Shown here piece by piece: positions 8,350 to 16,894 of a stretch of 64,000 bases of DNA. The DNA lies in contig NZ_LN879457.1 in NCBI RefSeq assembly GCF_001403615.1, forward strand, positions 310,001 through 374,000, given 5' to 3'. Positions within the stretch are counted from its first letter, which is position 1; the number at the start of each line of letters is the position of its first letter. The DNA is from Desnuesiella massiliensis (GTDB lineage: Bacteria; Bacillota; Clostridia; Clostridiales; Clostridiaceae). The translations under genes were made by a program, and so were the position numbers. The notes beneath the pieces are model-generated. The model did no database searches and was not told where the DNA came from. It saw only the letters and a program-made list of their open reading frames with translations.

Positions 8350-8365
8350 TGGCACGAAATTTGCT
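8350..8365 (+). promoter_or_regulatory. Sigma-54 (-24/-12) promoter of ptsI
   Basis: TGGCACGAAATTTGCT matches the consensus TGGCAC-N5-TTGCW exactly. It lies 72 bp upstream of the ptsI start codon, in an intergenic region shared with a sigma-54 activator gene. Confidence 0.9.
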
Positions 8366-8436
8366 ATTAATTATTGGAGTGCTTAAAATAATTTATGAAT
8401 TAAAAATTAAAACTTATTATGTAGGAGGAATATATA

Positions 8437-10053
8437 ATGAAAAAAGGTATTGCTGCTTCAAAGGGATACGCTATAGGAAAAGTTTTCTTACAACAACATG
8501 AAGAAATAATAATCACAGATGAAAAAATAACCGAGGTAGCTGCTGAAAAAGAAAAACTACATAAAGCCTTAGAAGAGGCAAGAGTTCAAATAGAGGCAAT
8601 AAAGGCTAAAGCAGTAGAGTCTATGGGAGAAGAAAAAGCAGAGGTTTTTGAAGCTCACTTAACTTTGCTAGATGATCCTGAATTTACAGGAGCTATGGAA
8701 ATAGAGATTGATAATAATACTAATGCCATGAAGGCTGTAGATAACGTAACAAATACTTTCGTAGCTATTTTCGAATCTATGGAAGATGACTATATGAGAG
8801 AAAGAGCGGCAGATATAAAAGACGTTTCTAAAAGAATAATTGCAAACTTAGCAGGGAAATCTTTAGAGGCCTTTTCTATAACTGAGGAAAACACTATAGT
8901 AGTGGCTCATGATTTAACTCCTTCTGATACTGCTCAACTAGATAAGTCTAAGGTAATAGCTTTCTTAACAAATATAGGGGGAAGAACTTCTCATAGTGCC
9001 ATCATGGCTAGAACTCTAGAGATACCAGCCGTAGTAGGCATGAAAGATATTACTGAAGCTGTAAAAAATGGAGATATGCTTATAGTAGATGGAATTGAGG
9101 GAGTTGTAATTATAAATCCTGATGAAGCTACTATTAATGAATATGAAGCAAAAAGAGAAAGCTTTTTAAAAGAGCAAGAAGAGTTAAAGAGACTGATAGA
9201 TGTTAAGACTGTTACTAAATCAGGAAAAAGAATAGAAGTAGCAGGAAATATAGGTAAACCAGAAGATGTACACCAAGTATTAGCTAATGGTGCTGATGGT
9301 ATAGGATTATTTAGAACAGAGTTCTTATATATGGATAGAGATGATATGCCTTCAGAGGAAGAACAATATGAATCCTATAAATATGTACTTGAAAAAATGG
9401 AAAACAGACCAGTAGTAATAAGAACCTTAGATATAGGCGGAGATAAGCAATTAAGCTATCTGCCAATGCCAGTAGAAATGAATCCTTTCCTAGGCTATAG
9501 AGCTATAAGACTTTGCTTAGATAGAAAAGATATATTTAAAATACAGTTAAGGGCTTTATTAAAAGCTTCAGTGTACGGAAATCTTAAGGTGATGTTCCCT
9601 ATGATATCCTCCTTAGAGGAATTCCTACAAGCAAAAGAGATAGTTGAAGAATGTAAAAAGGAATTAAAAGCGGAAGGAAAAGAGTATAGTGAAAATATAG
9701 AGTGGGGAATAATGGTGGAGATTCCAGCGGCGGCAGTATATGCTGATGAACTAGCGAAGCATGTTGACTTTTTCTCCATAGGAACTAACGATTTAATTCA
9801 ATATACCCTAGCAGCAGATAGAATGAGCGAGAAGGTATCTTATTTATATAATCCAATGCATCCAGCGGTTTTAAAACTTATAAAGATGACCATAGATGGA
9901 GCTCATAAGCAAGGTAAATGGGTAGGCATGTGTGGAGAAATGGCTGGAGATGAAACAGCTATTCCAACTCTTGTAGAGTATGGCTTAGATGAGTTCTCCA
10001 TGAGTGCTTCTTCCATATTAATGGCTAAACAATTAATATTAGAGCAAAATTAA
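8437..10053 (+). CDS. ptsI: PTS enzyme I (phosphoenolpyruvate-protein phosphotransferase)
   Basis: A 538-residue cytoplasmic enzyme that takes phosphate from PEP and passes it to HPr. The N-terminal HPr-binding/swivelling domain carries the phospho-histidine in GGRTSHSAIMAR (His186). The PEP-binding barrel shows GLFRTEFLYM, the EIPAAAVYADEL segment, SIGTNDLIQYTLAADR and the catalytic Cys in GMCGEMAGD. Length is normal for clostridial EI. TAGGAGG lies before the ATG. No ptsH is adjacent; instead the divergent gene encodes an HPr domain fused to a sigma-54 activator. The gene has its own sigma-54 promoter, so EI expression may not be constitutive here. Confidence 0.97.
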   Translation: MKKGIAASKGYAIGKVFLQQHEEIIITDEKITEVAAEKEKLHKALEEARVQIEAIKAKAVESMGEEKAEVFEAHLTLLDDPEFTGAMEIEIDNNTNAMKAVDNVTNTFVAIFESMEDDYMRERAADIKDVSKRIIANLAGKSLEAFSITEENTIVVAHDLTPSDTAQLDKSKVIAFLTNIGGRTSHSAIMARTLEIPAVVGMKDITEAVKNGDMLIVDGIEGVVIINPDEATINEYEAKRESFLKEQEELKRLIDVKTVTKSGKRIEVAGNIGKPEDVHQVLANGADGIGLFRTEFLYMDRDDMPSEEEQYESYKYVLEKMENRPVVIRTLDIGGDKQLSYLPMPVEMNPFLGYRAIRLCLDRKDIFKIQLRALLKASVYGNLKVMFPMISSLEEFLQAKEIVEECKKELKAEGKEYSENIEWGIMVEIPAAAVYADELAKHVDFFSIGTNDLIQYTLAADRMSEKVSYLYNPMHPAVLKLIKMTIDGAHKQGKWVGMCGEMAGDETAIPTLVEYGLDEFSMSASSILMAKQLILEQN

Positions 10054-10108
10054 TTTATACAGATAACTTTAGTACTTCCTTAAAATTAATATAAAAACAC
10101 TGATAAGG

Positions 10109-10157
10109 AGCTGTCATATAACTAATTTAAAGATTGGTTATATGACAGTTTCTTTTT
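10109..10157 (+). terminator. Terminator of ptsI
   Basis: A 12-bp stem CTGTCATATAAC (10111-10122) pairs with GTTATATGACAG (10138-10149) and is followed by TTTCTTTTT. Confidence 0.85.
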
Positions 10158-10351
10158 ATATGAAAAGAAACTATAAATTTCTTTTACGATTAATAGATAT
10201 GAAATTTTCAAGTTAGATACAAGATATGACATTTTTTCTTGAAACAAGTGGTATATAATACAATTAATTCATTAGTTTAAAATCACATGGCTAATGGCAC
10301 ATGAAGTAAATAAAGGGAAAATATATTAGAGAATATAAGGAGGCACATAAA

Positions 10352-11314
10352 ATGTATAATTTTTTTGATTTATCTAGTATTAAAGGTGAAGAATGGGACA
10401 AGATTTATAGATTTTGTGTTGATAAATCAAATTTATTTAAGAGTAGGGCTCTGAGTCGTTCCACAGATTTTTTTAGTGATCTAAAAAGTAAGGACATAAA
10501 TATTTTCAATGAGTTTGAATATATAAGTAGGATTGATTTGAATGACATGAGTACTACAGAGCTTAAGGGTAATCATGAGAATATAGAAAAAATTAAAGAG
10601 ATTTTAAATTATTTATGTGAAGTTGATAGCTTCTTTAGATTTACTATTCCTGATACTAGTGATTTTCAGCCAATCAAAGAGTTATTTTCAAATATAAAAG
10701 GTGTTAAAATTTTACCTGTGTGCTCTTTAGAATTTTATAAAAAAGATTCTTTTGTAGATTATTTGAGCATTGCAGGAGATTTTACAAAAGAATGTAAGGA
10801 GCTATTATGCTCTATAGGCATTTTAGATAAGTTACAGAGTTATACTCTTCATAGCTGGGATTTTTATATAATTGAAAAAAAGATTTGGAGGCCTTTAACT
10901 AGTATTGGAGTAAATTATTTTGTAGTATCGTTGACAGAGAAAGAGCTGAGTATATTACGAGACAAAAAGCTTATTCTAGGAACTGTATCTAAAATTCCGG
11001 CAGATTTTTCATCCATAAGGTGTAAGGTAAATGAAGTCACAAGGAATTTGATTTATAATGCTCCTCTATACTCTATTTATTTAGATTTTGATTCCGAAAA
11101 ATCCTATTTCTCTAATATTGAATTATATGATGAGGATAGAGAAATTCTTTTTCTAGGGCATAACGGTGATTTTAAGGATTTGTGCCTTACAGATGATGAG
11201 CTTAATGAGTTAAAAAGTGTCCATAATATAAATACAGAAAAGTGGCAGCTTATTAAAAGAACGGATATATATGAACCTATTTTTGATTGGAGTTCAGAGT
11301 TTAGTAAAAGATAA
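10352..11314 (+). CDS. Hypothetical protein, unknown family
   Basis: A 320-residue soluble protein rich in D, S, F and K, without signal peptide, membrane helix or a motif I can name. It has alternating predicted helices and strands; the C-terminal third (SIYLDFDSEKSYFSNIELYD, EILFLGHNGDF) looks beta-rich. The ATG has AAGGAGG nine bases upstream, so translation is well supported. It stands alone between the ptsI terminator and a palindromic repeat. Single lineage-specific genes of this sort are frequent in clostridia; no function is proposed. Confidence 0.75.
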   Translation: MYNFFDLSSIKGEEWDKIYRFCVDKSNLFKSRALSRSTDFFSDLKSKDINIFNEFEYISRIDLNDMSTTELKGNHENIEKIKEILNYLCEVDSFFRFTIPDTSDFQPIKELFSNIKGVKILPVCSLEFYKKDSFVDYLSIAGDFTKECKELLCSIGILDKLQSYTLHSWDFYIIEKKIWRPLTSIGVNYFVVSLTEKELSILRDKKLILGTVSKIPADFSSIRCKVNEVTRNLIYNAPLYSIYLDFDSEKSYFSNIELYDEDREILFLGHNGDFKDLCLTDDELNELKSVHNINTEKWQLIKRTDIYEPIFDWSSEFSKR

Positions 11315-11327
11315 TAAAAATTATGAG

Positions 11328-11475
11328 GAGTATTATAAGACTACTATAGGAGGATGTGAAAAACATAGGTGTTCTTTTTCATGGGCCGCTCGTGGGGCTC
11401 CACGCGCGGTGTAGGGAAACCTATAGAATACCTTTTTTCATATCCTCCTATAAAAATAGTAGTTTTGTAATACTC
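11328..11475. repeat. Long palindromic repeat, family 1 copy B
   Basis: The core at 11345-11452 (108 bp) begins TATAGGAGGATGTGAA and ends TATCCTCCTATA. Its centre has a GC-rich hairpin CCGCTCGTGG-GGCT-CCACGCGCGG, striking in such AT-rich DNA. Outer arms GAGTATTATAAGACTACTA (11328-11346) and TAGTAGTTTTGTAATACTC (11457-11475) are near-perfect inverted repeats but unlike those of copy A. No gene lies in 11315-11638; the repeat may also end transcription of the gene at 10352. Confidence 0.88.
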
Positions 11476-11638
11476 TTTATATTTATAAATAAAAAAATAT
11501 TTAAAAATAAAAAAATAGTAACTACGCATTAAAATAATCGTATATAATAGTGAATACAGATAAGCAACAAAAGATATTATAATTAAGAGCATTATTTATA
11601 ACAGATGCATCCACTAAAACTGGAAGGGTGTGTTTTTC

Positions 11639-12196
11639 TTGGAAGAGGATTTAAAACTAGTTAAAGCCATTTTAAATGGTAATATAGATAGTTTTAACAT
11701 ATTAGTAAATAAATATGAATTATTCATATTAAAATTTGTATACAACATGATAAAGGATAGAGAAGCCGCTGAAGATATTACTCAGGAGGTTTTCATAACC
11801 TTATACAATAAATTATATCTATACAATTCAAAATATAAATTTTCTAACTGGGTATTACAAATTGCCAGGAATAAATGTATAGATTATATAAGAAAGTATA
11901 AGCGAGTTTATGAAGCTAACCTGGAAGATGCTAGGGAACTGGTTTCTAATGAGATATCTCCAGAACAAAGGATGGAATTTAAAGAGACTAAAGAAATTAT
12001 TCAAGGTTTTATCAATAACTTAAATGATATAGACAAACAAATCATAATACTTAGATATTCCGAAGAGCTTACATTTTTAGATATAGCAGAAATATTAAAT
12101 ATGAGCGAGTCCGCAGTGAAAAGAAGATACTATAAAGCTAGAGACAAATTTAAAACCTTTTTCATGGATAAAAGAGAGCAGATAAAAGGGGTGTAA
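11639..12196 (+). CDS. Sigma-70-family (ECF-like) RNA polymerase sigma factor
   Basis: A 185-residue alternative sigma factor. Region 2 lies at residues ~8-80 (NILVNKYELFILKFVYNMI, DREAAEDITQEVFITLY, NWVLQIARNKCIDYIRKYK) and region 4 at ~125-175 (LNDIDKQIIILRYSEELTFLDIAEILNMSESAVKRRYYKARDK). The TTG at 11639 is preferred over a GTG at 11630 because GGAAGGG ends at 11628, the right distance only for the TTG. The next gene, four bases downstream, encodes a zinc-finger membrane anti-sigma factor, so the pair forms a stress-type sigma/anti-sigma module. Signal unknown. Confidence 0.9.
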   Translation: MEEDLKLVKAILNGNIDSFNILVNKYELFILKFVYNMIKDREAAEDITQEVFITLYNKLYLYNSKYKFSNWVLQIARNKCIDYIRKYKRVYEANLEDARELVSNEISPEQRMEFKETKEIIQGFINNLNDIDKQIIILRYSEELTFLDIAEILNMSESAVKRRYYKARDKFKTFFMDKREQIKGV

Positions 12197-12200
12197 TTTA

Positions 12201-13586
12201 ATGAATTGCAGCACATTCAAAAAGCGATTAGAGGACTATCTTGAAGATAATCTTCACAATGACATGAAAGATGCCATGGATAATCATATAGAAGAATGCC
12301 CTAGCTGTAAAAAAATATACGAAGAAGAAATAGCTATAGAGAGCATGTTCAAGGCTGCCTTAGCTATTGAAGGAAGTACTTTTAATAGTTCTAGAAGCCA
12401 TATAATAAAAAGTATCGATAAGCAGAAATATTCTAGAAATCTATTGGTGAAGCTTAAATATCACTTTTTTAAGTACAATAGACGGTATATTTCAGCGGCA
12501 GCGGCACTATTTATAGCTTTGGCGATGCCAGGACATTTTTCAAAACTATTCTATAAGTCAAATGACGCAAATAAATTGGCTAATAATACTTCTTTGCAAA
12601 GGGTTGAAGCTAATGTTAAGCAGCAAAATGAAAATGTAGATATAAAAAATAAGCAAAGCACAAATGTAAAATCAGAAGAGGGTAAGAAGATAGATATACC
12701 CACAAAAGATATGGAACTGGTTGAACTTTCTGGATACGTGCCATCTTTTACAAAAACAGAAGTGAAGTTTACCTTAGAACCTGAATTTGCTACTAAGTGG
12801 AAGGCTTCCGTAGATAACAGATTTAATGCTTGCATAGAAGGAAAAGGCCCTGAGGCCTCAGAAGAGGGAATAGGAGATGTTATTGTAAAGGATAACCAAC
12901 TTAAAAAAGCCTGGAAATTTTCAATCCTAAATAAAAACACTCAAGATACCCCTAAATATCTTGAGTGGGCAGATAATAATAATTTATTTATAATAGTAGG
13001 ATTGGCTCATGGCACAGTAAGTCAAGGTGGAAATGTTTATGCCCTAAACATAGACAATGGTAAATCCACCCTAGTTTATGAAACTCAATCCTCCAAAGAG
13101 CAAGTTAAATCATTAGCAAATAAAAATAATTCTTTAGATTTAAATTTAGTTGTTTATGACAATAACATGAACAATTATCATGAGGAAATGAAAATCATAA
13201 AGTATGAAAATGTTATTAGAGAATTCTCTGAGCCTGTAAATCTAGTAAAAAATCTTATAGAAGATATAAATTCAAAAAATTATACAGAAGCAGAAAAAAA
13301 GTTTTATTATACAGATAGCAGCTTTAATGAAAAATACTTAGGAGATTTAAATGCTATAAATAGCATGAAAATTAACAAAATCATAGATATAACAGATACA
13401 TCTTTATTTAAAATTAATAATTTTTATGATTTTAAAGCTTATGCTTTAGAAATAGATTATAGTATAGATAAATCAAAGCAGAGCAATTTAAAAGATGGTG
13501 TAATTTATCAGAGATTTATCGTTGCTAAAGAGGATAAAACCTCCCTATGGAAAATAGTCCATGTTTTAACTCCGCCTCAAAATTAA
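12201..13586 (+). CDS. Membrane anti-sigma factor with zinc-finger and extracellular domain
   Basis: A 461-residue partner of the preceding sigma factor. The N-terminus holds an anti-sigma zinc finger (CSTFKKRLEDYL..HIEECPSCKKIYEEE; His/Cys/Cys ligands at about residues 30-37). One transmembrane helix lies near residues 95-112 (YISAAAALFIALAMPG). A large extracytoplasmic part follows: a low-complexity linker (about 125-175) and then a domain with SGYVPSFTKTEVKFTLEPEF..YVLNIDNGKSTLVYETQ-like strands resembling DUF4652. The C-terminal ~110 residues look like an NTF2-type fold. Presumably it holds the sigma factor at the membrane until a surface signal releases it. Confidence 0.85.
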   Translation: MNCSTFKKRLEDYLEDNLHNDMKDAMDNHIEECPSCKKIYEEEIAIESMFKAALAIEGSTFNSSRSHIIKSIDKQKYSRNLLVKLKYHFFKYNRRYISAAAALFIALAMPGHFSKLFYKSNDANKLANNTSLQRVEANVKQQNENVDIKNKQSTNVKSEEGKKIDIPTKDMELVELSGYVPSFTKTEVKFTLEPEFATKWKASVDNRFNACIEGKGPEASEEGIGDVIVKDNQLKKAWKFSILNKNTQDTPKYLEWADNNNLFIIVGLAHGTVSQGGNVYALNIDNGKSTLVYETQSSKEQVKSLANKNNSLDLNLVVYDNNMNNYHEEMKIIKYENVIREFSEPVNLVKNLIEDINSKNYTEAEKKFYYTDSSFNEKYLGDLNAINSMKINKIIDITDTSLFKINNFYDFKAYALEIDYSIDKSKQSNLKDGVIYQRFIVAKEDKTSLWKIVHVLTPPQN

Positions 13587-13690
13587 CCTCTTATAAGTTT
13601 ATACTACTACATTATATAATAAAAAAGGTTACAAATTAATTAAATTTCCCATTATTAAGGAAAGCTTAAGAAATACTTAAGAAATAGAAG

Positions 13691-13720
13691 AATGCCTGCA
13701 AATTTTTGTAGGCATTTTTA
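13691..13720 (+). terminator. Terminator of the sigma/anti-sigma operon
   Basis: AATGCCTGCAAA and TTTGTAGGCATT form a stem followed by TTTATTTATT. Confidence 0.8.
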
Positions 13721-13799
13721 TTTATTGAATTTATAATAAGTATAGGAAGTTTAATTAGATTTTGTTACATATTAAAAGAAAATTTAAAGGATGGGCTTT

Positions 13800-15101
13800 A
13801 TGGATAAAGATTATAAAAAAACCTATGCAAAAGCGATGAGTTATTATCAAGAGGGTCAAATAGGAAAGGCTATAGAGCTTTGTGAAAAGGGCATTTCTTT
13901 AAACATGAAAAATGCTGCTTTAATCAATTTGAAAGGAATGTTACTTTATCTATCTGGTGATTTAAATGGAGCTAAAGCTCTATGGGCATTAAATAAAGAT
14001 TTTAATAATGATGGAGTAGCTAAAAAATACCTAGAGGATATTAAATTTGACTATAAAAGGCAGGAGGATTATGAGAAGGCCTTAGAGGCAGTAAGGAAAT
14101 TAAAAATCTCAGAGGCATTAAACTTATTAGAATTTTGCAGAGAAAGTGATTTCAATAAAATAAATGTTTATAATCTCCTTACCTGTTGTTATATAAAGTT
14201 AGGAGATTATGAAAAAGCTAAGGAGTGCCTCCACAAGGTTTTTGAATTGGATAAGAGAAATAAAACCGCAGAGGAGAATAAAAAATTATTGAGGAAGTAT
14301 GGCAATCTAGAAAATAAAACTTCTTATGGCAGGTACATAGCTATTCTAGTATGTATAGTTGTACTTATAGGAGTAGGTTATTTAGCTAAATATTATTTTT
14401 ATAATAAGCCTAATAAGGATATTTCTTATAATAAAACAGAAATTTTAGAACAAAATAAGGAAGAGGCTATAAATAAAAATAAAGACGAAGCACAAGTAGA
14501 AAAGGATACTTCAAATAATGAAAATAAGGATGCGGAGAAAAAGGAAGTTGCTGAAGAAAAGAAACAGATAATAGAAGAGAAATTCCCAGAAGAGGAGTTT
14601 AAAAAATACTTATCTCAAAAGAATTTTAATAATTTATTTTCTCTTTATAGTACCTATAAGTCCTGGAAGGAAAAGCCCCTAAGTATAAATGAGAAGAGTC
14701 TATTGGTAAAATCAGAGGAGCTGCTTATGAAGGAAGGCGCAGAATTCTTTTATAATGAAGGTAAGGCATATATATCAAAAGGTGAAAATCTTAAAGCCGC
14801 AGAAGCCTTTTTAAAAGCCTTTGAATTTGGTAAGGGGTCTTATTTGCACCAGCATGTATTATATATGCTAGGATATAGCTATGAACAACTAAAGGAAGTG
14901 GAAAAAGCTTCAGCTTATTATGAAGAGTATCTGAAATATTTTCCTAAGGCTAACTACAGCGATAATGTATTATATAATCTAGCCATGATGTATAAAAATA
15001 TTGATATCAATAAATCAAAGGAATATGCCCTTAAAATAGTTGAAAGATATCCAAAATCTCAGTACAACAATATAAATGTACAACAGATATTAAACCAATA
15101 A
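13800..15101 (+). CDS. TPR-repeat protein with single membrane helix
   Basis: A 433-residue protein with tetratricopeptide-like repeats on both sides of one transmembrane helix. Residues 1-170 contain three or four TPR units (YYQEGQIGKAIELCEKGISL, NLLEF.., YIKLGDYEKAKECLHKVFEL). A helix at about 180-200 (YIAILVCIVVLIGVGYLAKYYFY) is followed by a Lys/Glu-rich linker (about 205-265). Residues 320-430 hold tol-pal YbgF/BamD-like TPRs (YMLGYSYEQLKEVEKASAYYEEYLKYFP). I choose the ATG at 13800 because the AAAGG at 13786-13790 touches the alternative ATG at 13791. Probably a scaffold at the cell envelope; no partner is evident. Confidence 0.8.
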   Translation: MDKDYKKTYAKAMSYYQEGQIGKAIELCEKGISLNMKNAALINLKGMLLYLSGDLNGAKALWALNKDFNNDGVAKKYLEDIKFDYKRQEDYEKALEAVRKLKISEALNLLEFCRESDFNKINVYNLLTCCYIKLGDYEKAKECLHKVFELDKRNKTAEENKKLLRKYGNLENKTSYGRYIAILVCIVVLIGVGYLAKYYFYNKPNKDISYNKTEILEQNKEEAINKNKDEAQVEKDTSNNENKDAEKKEVAEEKKQIIEEKFPEEEFKKYLSQKNFNNLFSLYSTYKSWKEKPLSINEKSLLVKSEELLMKEGAEFFYNEGKAYISKGENLKAAEAFLKAFEFGKGSYLHQHVLYMLGYSYEQLKEVEKASAYYEEYLKYFPKANYSDNVLYNLAMMYKNIDINKSKEYALKIVERYPKSQYNNINVQQILNQ

Positions 15102-15124
15102 TTTTTATTAGAGCCTCAAATTTT

Positions 15125-15266
15125 TAGGCACCGTAAAAAAAATAACTAGTCAAAGATGGGTGGTATATTTTGCGTAAGACAACGACACAGATTCCATTAA
15201 TAGTGGACGCAGTATTACGCAAAATAGACGAGTAGACTGGCTAGTTATTTTTGGTAGATGCCTTAT
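15125..15266. repeat. Long imperfect palindrome, family 4 (single copy)
   Basis: A roughly 140-bp palindrome. Outer arms TAGGCACCGTAAAAAAAATA..ACTAG and the complement of CTAGTTATTTTTGGTAGATGCC, inner arms TATTTTGCGTAA (15166-15177) and TTACGCAAAATA (15215-15226). It fills the gap between the TPR gene and iadA and ends just before the iadA ribosome site. It could be a terminator for the TPR gene or a MITE-like insert. Confidence 0.75.
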
Positions 15267-15283
15267 TAAGGGAGATATTGATC

Positions 15284-16459
15284 ATGATAACCATAGTTAA
15301 AAATGTAGAGATATACGCACCAGAATCTTTAGGGTTAAAACAGGTAGTGTTAATAGGCGATAAAATTGAAGGTATTTATGACAACATTACTATACCAGAG
15401 AATTTTGTTAAGATAAATGTCATTGAGGGAGAAGGAAAGTATCTATTTCCTGGCTTTATTGATGCACATGTACATTTATTAGGTGGAGGCGGCGAAGGGG
15501 GCTTTAGCACAAGAACTCCTGAAATTCAACTTTCCAATATAATAGTTGGAGGTACAACCACAGTGGTTGGATGCTTAGGTACAGATAGTGTCTGCAGAGA
15601 TATGAAGGCATTGATTGCAAAAGCCTACGCTTTAGAAGAAGAGGGTATAACCACCTATGTATATACAGGCTCCTATGAAATACCGGTAAAAAGCGTAACT
15701 GAAAGTATAAAAAGCGATATAATGCTTATAAATAAGATAATAGGTGTAGGCGAGGTGGCTCTTTCAGACCATCGTTCTTCCCAACCAAGTTATGAGGAAT
15801 TTTTAAGATTAACCTCTCAAGCTAGAGTGGCAGGATTGCTCTCTGGAAAAGCCGGTATTGTCCATGTGCATATGGGTGATGGAGAGAGAAGGTTAGAGTT
15901 TCTTTATAGAATGCTTGAAGATACAGAAATACCCATTAAACAGATAGTACCTACCCATATAAATAGAAGTATAGATCTATTTAAATCTGGAGTGGAATAT
16001 GCTAAAAGAGGTGGCTATTTGGATTTAACCACTAGCTCTGATCCCGAACACTTAGAAGAGAATGAGGTAAAAGCCAGCAAGGCCCTTAAAATGCTGCTAG
16101 AAGAAGGAATTCCTATTGAGCAAATAATGTTTTCCTCCGATGGTCAAGGTAGTTTGCCTAGGTTTGATGAGAAAAGACAGATGGTAGGATTGGGTATAGG
16201 GGAAGTGAGGTCCTTATATAGAGAGGTTAAGGATGCAGTGCAAAAGGATGGGGTGAAGCTAGAAACTGCTTTAAAAACCATAACCTCTAATGTGGCAGAT
16301 GCTCTTAAGCTATCAAACAAAGGAAGGATTGGTCCAGGAAAAGATGCAGATTTAGTGTTGGTAAATAAAGAGGATTTAAGTATATATACTGTAATTGCGA
16401 AAGGCAAGGAAGTTGTTTTCGGAGATAGGGTTTTAGTTAAGGGAACTTTTGAGAACTAG
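15284..16459 (+). CDS. iadA: Beta-aspartyl (isoaspartyl) dipeptidase
   Basis: A 391-residue zinc metallo-amidohydrolase that cleaves isoaspartyl dipeptides arising from damaged proteins. Visible family features are the metal-binding FIDAHVHLLGGGGEGG (HxH), the KAGIVHVHMGDG block with further ligand histidines, VPTHINR, the FSSDGQGS catalytic Asp, and the C-terminal KGRIGPGKDADLVLVNKE typical of the amidohydrolase superfamily. The ATG at 15284 has AAGGGAG ten bases upstream and matches the usual N-terminus; an in-frame TTG at 15251 lies within a palindrome. Single gene; terminator not obvious. Confidence 0.95.
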   Translation: MITIVKNVEIYAPESLGLKQVVLIGDKIEGIYDNITIPENFVKINVIEGEGKYLFPGFIDAHVHLLGGGGEGGFSTRTPEIQLSNIIVGGTTTVVGCLGTDSVCRDMKALIAKAYALEEEGITTYVYTGSYEIPVKSVTESIKSDIMLINKIIGVGEVALSDHRSSQPSYEEFLRLTSQARVAGLLSGKAGIVHVHMGDGERRLEFLYRMLEDTEIPIKQIVPTHINRSIDLFKSGVEYAKRGGYLDLTTSSDPEHLEENEVKASKALKMLLEEGIPIEQIMFSSDGQGSLPRFDEKRQMVGLGIGEVRSLYREVKDAVQKDGVKLETALKTITSNVADALKLSNKGRIGPGKDADLVLVNKEDLSIYTVIAKGKEVVFGDRVLVKGTFEN

Positions 16460-16480
16460 AGTTTGCGAAAGGAAAAGTTA

Positions 16481-16509
16481 TTGACTAATATATTTAAAAA
16501 GGATAAAAT
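16481..16509 (+). promoter_or_regulatory. sigma-A promoter of trxA operon
   Basis: TTGACT (16481-16486), 17-base spacer, TAAAAT (16504-16509), 51 bp before trxA. Confidence 0.6.
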
Positions 16510-16559
16510 ATATATTATACAAAATACCCAATAGGGGTATGAAAACGGAGGGAATAAAT

Positions 16560-16874
16560 ATGGTAAATCAAATAAATGATGCGAATTTTGAAAATGAAGT
16601 AGAAAAGGCAGAAGGAGTTGTAGTTGTTGACTTCTGGGCTCCATGGTGTGGACCATGTAAGATGTTAGGACCAGTTATAGAAGAGGTTTCTAACGAAATT
16701 ACAAATGCTAAATTTACTAAGATCAATGTGGATGATAATCCAGTAGTTTCTCAAAAATATAGAATAGCAAGCATACCAACTGTAATGATATTTAAGAACG
16801 GAAACGTAGTAGAAACTATGGTAGGATTTAGACCTAAAGCTGAACTTGAGCAATTAATAATAAGAAATTTATAA
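16560..16874 (+). CDS. trxA: Thioredoxin
   Basis: A 104-residue thioredoxin with the redox motif WCGPC (Cys30/Cys33), the preceding VVVDFWAPW, the cis-proline segment IASIPTVMIFKNG, and normal family length. The ATG at 16560 follows GGAGGG by seven bases; an upstream in-frame ATG at 16539 overlaps the ribosome site region and is unlikely. It is cotranscribed with its reductase 20 bases downstream. It reduces protein disulfides in the cytoplasm. Confidence 0.97.
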   Translation: MVNQINDANFENEVEKAEGVVVVDFWAPWCGPCKMLGPVIEEVSNEITNAKFTKINVDDNPVVSQKYRIASIPTVMIFKNGNVVETMVGFRPKAELEQLIIRNL

Positions 16875-16894
16875 TCTCGTAAGGAGAGATAAAA

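Noticed and set aside
11344..11592. Open frame inside family 1 copy B
   Set aside because: The frame is not kept in copies A and C; it is an accident of the repeat.
15251..15283. Upstream TTG start for iadA
   Set aside because: It lies inside the palindrome and adds residues not found in the family; the ATG at 15284 has the ribosome site.
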